Assembly (NCBI GenBank): GCA_028701435.1
Contig: JAQVQT010000032.1
Span: forward strand, 1-13,451
Direction: 5' to 3'
DNA: 13,451 bases
Source of the DNA: Smithellaceae bacterium
GTDB taxonomy: Bacteria > Desulfobacterota > Syntrophia > Syntrophales > Smithellaceae
Made by a program: the position numbers and the translations under genes. Positions 8,701 to 13,451 of the stretch are shown one piece after another. The notes beneath the pieces are model-generated. The model saw only the letters and a program-made list of their open reading frames with translations, was not told the DNA's origin and searched no databases. How positions within the stretch are numbered: position 1 is the stretch's first letter; every line of letters starts with the position of its first letter.

Positions 8701-11497
8701 TATGGGAAACCAGCATCCGCCACACGGTGCGCAAAATCGCATCCAGACTGTAATAAGATTCATACGGCAGGCAGACGACGGTAAATAAAATCTGCAGACC
8801 ATGCCTTCCGGCCTGACGCATCATGGAGATCAGGTGATCACGAAGCAGCACGTCTCCCGGCTTGTGAAACAGATCCAGGAGGATAGCGCCCGCGGAAGGA
8901 ATCAGCAGCATCCCCGCCAGCGTAAGCGTCCAGAGCCATGGCCGTGGAAACATCGTCCAACCGGCAACAAGCATGATGGTCAAGGCGGCGGGAACAAGGC
9001 TGCGGCGGAGGTTGTCGAATATTTTCCACTGGGAAAGTCTTGATATGGCATTGGCTTGATAGCCGCCGCCAAAAGCAGGGACTTTTGATCTCAGCCAGCC
9101 GGCGATTTGCCAGTCCCCGCGAATCCAGCGGCGTCTGCGGCTCACATCCACCCGGTACTCGGCCGGATATTCTTCATACAATTCCACATCGGAAATAAGA
9201 CCCGAGCGCGCATGACAACCCTCGATCAGGTCATGACTCAGGATCCGGTTTTCAGGAAGACGGTGAGAGAGAGTTTTTTCAAACGCATCGACATCATAGA
9301 TGCCCTTGCCAACAAAAGAGCCTTCCGCGAAGACATCCTGATAAATATCGGAAACCATGCGCGTATAAGGGTCGATCCCCGTCTGGCCTCCCCACAGGCG
9401 CGAATACCGGGTCTGTCTGGCGCCGGACAGACTTTCGGTTAGCCTGGGCTGCAGGATACCGTATCCGGCGCAAATGATTTTTTTCGATTCGTCAAAACGG
9501 GGACGGTTCAGCGGATGGGCCATCGTCCCGATGAATTTTTCCGCGGCATCGCGGGGCAGCTGCGTATCCGTATCCAGGGTAATCACATACTTCACATTGG
9601 ACAAGAGTTCCCTGGCGCCGACAATTCTGGAGAAACAATCTTTCGCGCCGCCTCTGAGCAGGGCATTGAGTTCAGCCAACTTACCGCGTTTGCGTTCATA
9701 CCCCATCCAGATGCCTTCCTCCGGATTCCAGAGGCGCGGGCGGTGAAAAAGATAAAAGGTTCCTCCTTTGACGCCCCTGTATTTCTCATGGAGTTCCCTG
9801 ATCCTCTTCTCGGCCAGATGCAAAAGTTCGTCGTCTTCGGGCATTTTTTCTTGAGGGCCGTCCCGAAAATCAGTCAGCAGCCCGAAGTGCAGATTATCTT
9901 CCCGGTTCGTCAGAAACCGGATTTCCAGCGCTTCAACCAGATCTTCCACGTTTTGAGCATTGTTGAGCATCGTGGGAATGATCACCAGCGTGCTTGCTTC
10001 CGGCGGGATTTCCAGAGAAAAGTCCATCCGCGGCAGAGGCCGCGGATGCGCCAGCAGCGTGACCAGCCAGTTGGTCAGAGCCACACCCAGAGAGCTTGCG
10101 GAGAAAACCAGGACAAGCGCCGCGGGCCCCATGATCCAGCCGTGAACGCCTGCCGCATGAATCGTGGCAAGCAGATATCCCGCCAGGATCAGGGTCACCA
10201 GGATAATGCTGCCCAGATAGAGCAGTAAGGGAACCCGGGAGATAACTCTTCTTGCGGACTCGGAAAAAGTCAGGCGCATCTGCGCGCTTTTTTCGAGCTC
10301 GGGCAATCCTTTGTCAATCAGATAATAACCAACATGGTTCATCCGCTCGTCGCCGCCATTTTGGGACAGGGCGGCCCGGGCCAGATCGATGGCTTTCTGT
10401 GCGACATCCCGCTCGAAGATCGGACTGTTTTTGGCTATTTTTTCTACGACATGACGATAATGGTCGCGCGTGACAAAATCCATCCGGACGTAAATATCAG
10501 CCGGGTCCTCGCGAAGGACTTTTTCGACCACACTCATGGTCTCGACAAATTCACGCCAATCCATCTTCGACAAAAATCGAAGGGAACCGATGCTGTTGCT
10601 GACCGATGCCTGATCGGCGGCCAGGCGCTGATTTCCCGACTGAATCATCCGCTCAATGGTCAAATGCGATTCGGAAAGCCGCTGTTCGATCCAGCCCAGC
10701 GGCAGGGCCAGCGCCGGGCTTTTGCCTTGCAGTCGGCGGGCAAATTCCGCGACAAAAGAACTGACAAGCGGCGGGTCGGACCGGGCCATGTCCGCAATGG
10801 ACAGAACAAGACTTTTAGGATCTTTCCTGGCAACGTCAATCATCTGATCCGCCCAATCATTGGCGCGTGTCCGGTCGGCAATGTCGGCAATGATAACGGT
10901 TCCAATACGCCGGAGATTTTCAATCAACGCAAGACGCAGCATGATCGGGATAGCCCACAATTCACCCAGTTTCAAATGGGAAACCGACTGGTAGGCCTGG
11001 ACGAAACTGACCAGATTTTCGAGATCCACCCGGCCGTCGCCGTGGGAAATGATCTCCCGGGCGATATCATAAACCCTGGGCAGTCCGGCGGATGGCCCGC
11101 TTTCGAGCCAGGGCAGGCCCCGGCTGAATCCACGGGATAAATGCCGTTTGGCTGTGCGGACATTTTCTTCAATTAAATAAAAATTATCCAGCAGCCATTC
11201 CTCCGCCGGAGCAACCGGGCTGTTCGTTTTGACAACGGCAGTCAATTGCCGGATGGTTTCAATCAAAACGTCTTCATTCTCCTGGAGCCGTTCCAGAAGT
11301 TTCTCGGTCGCTTTTTTATTGGTTAATTGATGCAGACCGGCCAGTTTCTTTCCATGCTGCTTCATCTGTTCGGAACTGAGCAATTCCGATCGCAAGGGGG
11401 GCTCTTTACGGGTGTACTTTTTCCGTAAGCGCCTTTTCGAAAGGTAGTTTTTCAATAATAAAAAAGTATTGGCTGCTGTCTTGTAGATCAAATTCAA
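2753..11497 (-). CDS. ndvB: Cyclic beta-1,2-glucan synthase (NdvB/ChvB/Cgs type; GT84-GH189-GH94)
   Basis: The 2914-residue protein has the complete architecture of cyclic beta-1,2-glucan synthases, which are usually about 2,830-2,870 residues. Residues 1-420 form a helical cytoplasmic region with the family segment PAEEWLLDNFYLIEENVR. Two membrane segments lie at about 423-448 and 453-483. A GT84 glycosyltransferase (about 500-815) follows, with DTD at D642/D644, HDLIEG at D756/E759 and RRRRW ending at W791. Further membrane segments lie at about 835-878 and 960-1003. A glycoamylase-like/GH189 cyclisation domain spans about 1015-1580, with acidic candidates D1409/E1414 (WDGSMFE) and E1456 (ISESGYN), and MAHHQGMS at 1548. 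Two GH94-type beta-sandwich modules begin near 1626 and 2110. The C-terminal GH94 barrel carries DWND (D2590-D2593) and the phosphate-loop-like GGWTWFTGSA. By family knowledge it polymerises UDP-glucose and closes the chain into a ring, with phosphorolysis trimming length. The chosen TTG at 11497 has AGGGAG 7 nt upstream. An ATG at 11635 would overlap the phosphofructokinase gene by 56 bp and add 46 atypical residues. Confidence 0.9.
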   Translation of the reverse strand: MNLIYKTAANTFLLLKNYLSKRRLRKKYTRKEPPLRSELLSSEQMKQHGKKLAGLHQLTNKKATEKLLERLQENEDVLIETIRQLTAVVKTNSPVAPAEEWLLDNFYLIEENVRTAKRHLSRGFSRGLPWLESGPSAGLPRVYDIAREIISHGDGRVDLENLVSFVQAYQSVSHLKLGELWAIPIMLRLALIENLRRIGTVIIADIADRTRANDWADQMIDVARKDPKSLVLSIADMARSDPPLVSSFVAEFARRLQGKSPALALPLGWIEQRLSESHLTIERMIQSGNQRLAADQASVSNSIGSLRFLSKMDWREFVETMSVVEKVLREDPADIYVRMDFVTRDHYRHVVEKIAKNSPIFERDVAQKAIDLARAALSQNGGDERMNHVGYYLIDKGLPELEKSAQMRLTFSESARRVISRVPLLLYLGSIILVTLILAGYLLATIHAAGVHGWIMGPAALVLVFSASSLGVALTNWLVTLLAHPRPLPRMDFSLEIPPEASTLVIIPTMLNNAQNVEDLVEALEIRFLTNREDNLHFGLLTDFRDGPQEKMPEDDELLHLAEKRIRELHEKYRGVKGGTFYLFHRPRLWNPEEGIWMGYERKRGKLAELNALLRGGAKDCFSRIVGARELLSNVKYVITLDTDTQLPRDAAEKFIGTMAHPLNRPRFDESKKIICAGYGILQPRLTESLSGARQTRYSRLWGGQTGIDPYTRMVSDIYQDVFAEGSFVGKGIYDVDAFEKTLSHRLPENRILSHDLIEGCHARSGLISDVELYEEYPAEYRVDVSRRRRWIRGDWQIAGWLRSKVPAFGGGYQANAISRLSQWKIFDNLRRSLVPAALTIMLVAGWTMFPRPWLWTLTLAGMLLIPSAGAILLDLFHKPGDVLLRDHLISMMRQAGRHGLQILFTVVCLPYESYYSLDAILRTVWRMLVSHKRLLEWNPFQSRPHHATNGFAESCKSMWIAPVLSAVVLTYLMISRPSALFAALPVLVLWLCSPFIAWWVSQPVLKEGIPLNDEQIIFLRKAARRTWAFFETFVTADDHWLPPDNYQEDPGSVIAHRTSPTNMGLALLANLSACDFGYVTPGEFLRRTANTIDAMEKMDRFRRHFYNWYDTQTLKTLPPYYISTVDSGNLGGSLLTLRQGLLELPDRKIAGDRVLEGLFDTYSVLKDIAEPLSKKELTEFKKHLEMPASPDLPTAGELWLRLDMLTQSASIHAATLSAGLQSQACVWAQALVRQCRDATDELVALCPWAALAIPSDRVGRMIKEIGIPTLREVADLPARLLSDVLGMIGDDASIEEQTWSDHFHNMVWEGSRLAQEKLGVAQVLIQKAGELADMDYSFLYDKGRQLLTIGYSTGERRRDASFYDLLASESRFCSFVAIAQGQLPKENWFALGRMLTNPGGDPVLLSWDGSMFEYLMPLLVMPNYENTLLDQTYKVVVKRQIEYGEKRGVPWGISESGYNTIDVHLNYQYRAFGVPGLGLKRGLGDDLVVAPYASALALMIAPHEACENLQRLAAKGMMGTYGFYEALDYTPTRMPAGQFGVPVRSFMAHHQGMSLLAMAHLLLDRPMQKRFESEPMFQSATLLLQERIPKAVSFYRQITDDVNIRKAAGPQKIPVRIIDTPDTAVPEVQLLSNGRYHVMITNAGGGYSRWKNLSITRWREDATRDSWGLFCYIRDVSTGEFWSNTYQPTLKKPDRYEAIFSDAKVEFRRRDDDIDTHTQIAVSPEDDIELRRIRITNRSRKRRELDVTSYAEVVIAEPAADAIHPAFSNLFVQTEILRNRQAILCTRRPRSKDEPTYWTFHLMAVHGTDNLDVTYETDRLKFVGRGLTLSNPAAMNWSPSGPKDLSGTEGSVLDPMVSIRRSVRLSPGESVTLDIVSGIAQTRAKALDLVEKYQDNRLADRVFNLAWTHSQVMLRQINATQDDVQLYERLAGSVIYANASLRADPRIIMKNRRGQSDLWGYAISGDLPIVLLQIGDHANIELVRQLQQAHAYWRLKGLAVDLVIWNEDNAIYRQALHDQIVGLIATSMENRAADRPGGIFVRPGDQLSSEDRILFQTVARVIIKDDMGTLEEQISRRKTKDISVPRLKPVKDSSATNRDEGGFSYPDLIFRNGLGGFTPDGREYLVILKPGENTPLPWVNVLANSHFGSIISESGSASTWSENAHEFRLTPWNNDPVSDLSGEAFYIRDEETGRLWSPTPLPCGGRTPYICRHGFGYSVFEHVEDGIRSQLWIYVSISAPVKFMVLKLVNESGRNRTLSVTGYLEWVLGDLRPKTIMHVTTEVDAGSGALFARNPYNTDFADRVAFFDVDDPARTVTCDRGEFIGRNGELSGPQAMTQSQLSGKVGAGLDPCGAIQVTIGLVNRQEQEIIFRMGVTGRRGADDASKTVKSFRGSAVAHHELEAVHRYWEKTLGTVQIETPDPSLNILTNGWLLYQTLSSRLWARSGYYQSGGAFGFRDQIQDVMALVYAEPALVRGHLLLCASRQFPEGDVQHWWHPPTGRGVRTQCSDDYLWLPLAVGRYIIVTGDAEILNESVSFLEGRQVRADEDSYYDLPGVADEKSSLYDHCVRAVKRGLRFGTHGLPLMGSGDWNDGMNKVGDEGRGESVWMGFFLYDVLVKFAEIARLKDDRPFADLCGKEAMQLQRNIEEAGWDGGWYRRAYSDEGSLLGSNTCTECRIDSVAQSWSVLSGAGEPARARLAMDAVDQTLVHRDKKLVQLLDPPFDKSEMEPGYIKGYVPGVRENGGQYTHAAIWVAMAFAALGEKKRAWDVMDIVNPINHTRSPEDVEIYKVEPYVVSSDIYAVAPHIGRGGWTWFTGSAAWMYRLIVESLIGLTLKNGKLSFSPCLPNAWKEIKISFRYGETLYAILIRQIAGAAAVMTRDGLVIPEAEMTLVDDRREHTIEVVLPLAPEESGE

Positions 11498-11579
11498 TTT
11501 GAATCTCCCTGTCGATTGGAATACGGCGCATCGACATTCCGTGTTTCGGCGCGTTCGGTGAAAGCGCCCTGCCAGGTCA

Positions 11580-12683
11580 TTAGAGAATGGATCGTTTGCC
11601 GTTATAGCGTTCGACGTCGTAATATTTGCGCACATCGACGAGATTCAGGCGATCAAGGACTTCTTTCATGGGCACCGACGTGATCTCACCCTGGCGGGTG
11701 CTGACCATGCGGCCGAAATCCTCATTGACGATCATATCCACGGCCGCAATTCCGAACCACCGCGCCATCAGGCGGTCGCGGGCCGAAGGGGATCCTCCCC
11801 GCTGCAGATGACTCAATGTGACATAGCGCGTTTCCTGTCCGGTTTTCGCCTCGATTTCCTGCGCGATATAGGCGGCAATTCCCCCCAGCGACCGATGCCC
11901 GAACTCATCCACTTTATTATCCCTGCAGAATTCCTGATGGACGGTCATCGTCGCGCCCTCGGAAACGACAATAATGCTGTACTGGACCTCCCGGCCTCGG
12001 CGTTCGAGAAGAAGCGAACAGACGCGATCCATGTCAAAAGGATGCTCGGGAATCAGAATAATATAAGCGCCGCTGCATTCTCCACCCTGCAGGGCGAGCC
12101 ACCCCGCGTGCCGTCCCATGGTCTCGACTACGAAGATCCGGTTATGGGAGCCGGCGGTTGTCCGGAGACGGTCGATCTCTTCCATAATGACGTTCACCGC
12201 CGAATCAAACCCCAGGGAATAATCGGTGCCCACCAGATCGCCGTCAATCGTCTTGGGAATCCCGACGGTTTTAACGCCTTGCCGGTAGAGCCTGGAGGCC
12301 ACACCAAGAGTATCCTCGCCGCCGATGGCCACAATAACGTCAATGCCGAGTCTGGTGATATTCTCCATCACTTTTGCCGATTGATTCTTTTTCGGATTGA
12401 AGGGGTTGGTTCGGGATGTCCCGAGATTTGTGCCGCCATAGCGGTCCCAGGCGCGCACAATCTCCTCGTCAAGTTTCAAAGTATGACGGGCGAGGCTTGC
12501 GGGACTATCCGGATCAACCTCCACCAGTCCCTTCCACCCGTCTTTGATGCCGATAACATCGAACTTGACGGACCGCTTTGCCTCAAGATAAGGATCAAGA
12601 GCCGTTTTGGTCACCCATTTGATCGCGCCGTTCAGGCCAGGACAATCACCGCCGCCTGTTAAAACAGCTATTTTCATGGCCAT
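11580..12683 (-). CDS. pfkA: 6-phosphofructokinase, pyrophosphate-type signature
   Basis: This 367-residue protein is a full-length member of the PfkA family; it phosphorylates fructose 6-phosphate to the 1,6-bisphosphate in glycolysis. It opens with MKIAVLTGGGDCPGLN, the phosphate-donor binding loop. GGEDTLG follows with D124 at the position of E. coli Gly104, then PKTIDGD with K144 (E. coli Gly124) and catalytic base D147 (E. coli Asp127), and MGRHAGW. Asp at 104 together with Lys at 124 is the established signature of pyrophosphate-dependent enzymes, whereas ATP enzymes have Gly at 104. A PPi-dependent, reversible enzyme is therefore the better prediction, though donor use is not certain from sequence alone. 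Two ATGs are possible: 12683 (MAMK...) and 12677 (MKIA...). The second matches family N-termini better, and a purine-rich GGGGAAGGG precedes both. The gene lies 82 bp upstream of the glucan synthase on the same strand and is probably co-transcribed with it. Confidence 0.93.
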   Translation of the reverse strand: MAMKIAVLTGGGDCPGLNGAIKWVTKTALDPYLEAKRSVKFDVIGIKDGWKGLVEVDPDSPASLARHTLKLDEEIVRAWDRYGGTNLGTSRTNPFNPKKNQSAKVMENITRLGIDVIVAIGGEDTLGVASRLYRQGVKTVGIPKTIDGDLVGTDYSLGFDSAVNVIMEEIDRLRTTAGSHNRIFVVETMGRHAGWLALQGGECSGAYIILIPEHPFDMDRVCSLLLERRGREVQYSIIVVSEGATMTVHQEFCRDNKVDEFGHRSLGGIAAYIAQEIEAKTGQETRYVTLSHLQRGGSPSARDRLMARWFGIAAVDMIVNEDFGRMVSTRQGEITSVPMKEVLDRLNLVDVRKYYDVERYNGKRSIL

Positions 12684-12771
12684 ATTCCCTTCCCCAAAAA
12701 AAGATTGACAATTATTATTAATAATATTGCATGTTTCTTAATTTTAATCAACGAAAGAGGTTTCCTTTGGC
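12684..12771. promoter_or_regulatory. AT-rich divergent promoter region between pfk and kup
   Basis: This 88-bp region separates two divergent genes and is much more AT-rich than its surroundings. For the phosphofructokinase direction (minus) TTGATT (12751-12746) is followed after 17 nt by AATATT (12728-12723), or after 19 nt by TATTAT (12726-12721); each box has a partial match to consensus. In the kup direction a perfect TTGACA (12705-12710) is present, but no good -10 box lies 16-19 nt away. A 14-bp all-AT palindrome (TATTATTAATAATA, 12713-12726) overlaps both arrangements. The individual boxes are tentative; the presence of divergent promoters here is likely. Confidence 0.4.
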
Positions 12772-13451
12772 ATGTCCGATCACCTTTCGATGAACTTGAC
12801 CGCCCTGTCTTTCGGTGATAATGGATCAGCCAATTTTATTGTGAGGATGATTTTGAAAAACAGCAGGCCCGATTCTTTCTGGGGTGGCGTTGTCCGTTCA
12901 ATGGGAATTGTGTTCGGCGACATCGGCACAAGCCCCATCTATACGCTGACCGTCGTCTTTGCCCTGACCCCGAGAACCCCGGATAGTGTTATGGGAATTC
13001 TTTCTCTCGTGGTCTGGACCATGATGATTCTCGTCACAGCCGAATACGCCTGGCTGGCCATGAGCCTCTCCTATAAAGGACAGGGCGGAGAAATCATGCT
13101 GCGGGAAATCCTGGCCAGAACGCTCAAACCCGGCCGCAAGCTCGCTTTCGCCGGATTTTTGGCTTTTATTGGCGTCTCGCTTTTGCTGGGCGACGGTGTC
13201 ATCACACCCGCCATTTCCATTATGTCCGCCGTGGAAGGCATTCTGCTTGTCCCCGGTCTGGGAAACCTCCAACTGGAAATTCTGGTCTTGATTGCTATAA
13301 CGATTACCGTTGTGCTTTTTGCCGTTCAATCCCGGGGAGTGGACAAAGTCGCCGGGATTTTCGGACCGGTCATGGCCTTGTGGTTTTTGTGCCTGGCGGT
13401 CACGGGGCTGGTTTCCATCGCCGCCATGCCGGGCATTCTCAAGGCCGTCAA
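12772..13451 (+). CDS. kup: Kup-family potassium transporter, N-terminal part
   Basis: The frame is open to the right edge (226 complete codons; family members are usually over 600 residues), so only the N-terminal third is visible. It carries the Kup signature GIVFGDIGTSPIYTL (from about residue 47), then hydrophobic helices, GQGGEIML (103-110), and GDGVITPAISIMSAVEG with the family acidic residue at D141. At least four membrane segments follow the usual Kup spacing. Kup proteins take up potassium, probably with protons, across the inner membrane. Two starts are plausible. ATG 12772 has AAAGAGG about 11 nt upstream. TTG 12853 has GTGAGG 6 nt upstream and gives a 17-residue lead to GIVFGD, nearer to that of E. 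coli Kup. The extra 27 residues of the longer form look nondescript. The family glutamate in GEGG is replaced by Gln (Q104). It is transcribed divergently from the phosphofructokinase gene. Confidence 0.88.
   Translation, partial: MSDHLSMNLTALSFGDNGSANFIVRMILKNSRPDSFWGGVVRSMGIVFGDIGTSPIYTLTVVFALTPRTPDSVMGILSLVVWTMMILVTAEYAWLAMSLSYKGQGGEIMLREILARTLKPGRKLAFAGFLAFIGVSLLLGDGVITPAISIMSAVEGILLVPGLGNLQLEILVLIAITITVVLFAVQSRGVDKVAGIFGPVMALWFLCLAVTGLVSIAAMPGILKAV

Noticed and set aside
9515..11140. Plus-strand ORFs of 237 and 268 codons within the glucan synthase gene
   Set aside because: They lie opposite conserved GT84 and N-terminal synthase segments and have typical antisense composition (Gln, His, Arg) with no domain.
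11808..12662. Plus-strand ORF of 284 codons antisense to phosphofructokinase
   Set aside because: It is entirely inside the clear pfk gene, has no motif of its own, and its length follows from GC-rich third positions on the other strand.
12898..13329. Minus-strand ORF of 143 codons opposite kup
   Set aside because: Very hydrophilic Gln/Asn/His-rich translation, the expected complement of codons for hydrophobic membrane helices; the plus strand is a clear Kup.
1..13451. CRISPR array, tRNA, rRNA, transposase or integrase genes
   Set aside because: I saw no regularly spaced repeats, cloverleaf-like segments or mobile-element protein motifs on reading both strands; a tRNA and CRISPR scan would be needed for certainty.

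Overview
The window is an ordinary-looking chromosomal segment of a Gram-negative bacterium. It has a moderately high GC content, judged by eye, and close-packed genes. Five clear genes are present, plus the last codons of a sixth. The mixture of a Gram-negative envelope glucan synthase, a phosphofructokinase with the pyrophosphate-type signature and extragenic heptamer repeats would fit a Desulfobacterota (former Deltaproteobacteria, Syntrophia-like) genome. That placement is inference; nothing here fixes the taxon.

Layout. Bases 1-65 (+) are the Lys/Ala/Pro-rich C-terminal tail of a truncated gene. It converges on a DUF853/YjgR (HerA-like ATPase) gene at 95-1615 (-), with a compact terminator between them. 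The DUF853 gene has its own near-consensus sigma70 promoter at 1672-1700, preceded by a 10-bp direct repeat and a 12-bp palindrome. Next comes a secreted TPR-type protein at 1768-2634 (-), then a 118-bp spacer made largely of repeats (a duplicated palindromic unit and a run of four heptamers). The very large gene at 2753-11497 (-) encodes a cyclic beta-1,2-glucan synthase (NdvB/ChvB/Cgs type). It is preceded by a 6-phosphofructokinase gene at 11580-12683 (-). An AT-rich divergent promoter region (12684-12771) separates this from a Kup-family potassium transporter gene on the + strand, cut by the right edge.

How the parts may work together. The phosphofructokinase, glucan synthase and TPR genes lie head to tail on the minus strand with gaps of 82 and 118 bp and no convincing terminator between them, so they may form one transcription unit. 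The phosphofructokinase acts on hexose phosphates. The synthase polymerises UDP-glucose into beta-1,2-glucan, and its GH94 module can return glucose 1-phosphate by phosphorolysis. Periplasmic cyclic glucans are classical osmoregulatory molecules and Kup takes up potassium, so an osmotic theme is possible but unproven. No ndvA/chvA-type exporter is visible.

I did not find a clearly new biological system. The items most worth a second look are the glucan synthase locus and its neighbours, the repeat-filled spacer, the PPi-type signature of the phosphofructokinase, the regulatory region of the DUF853 gene (including a possible 41-codon overlapping ORF), and terminal Lys-Lys codons that double as U-tracts between convergent genes.
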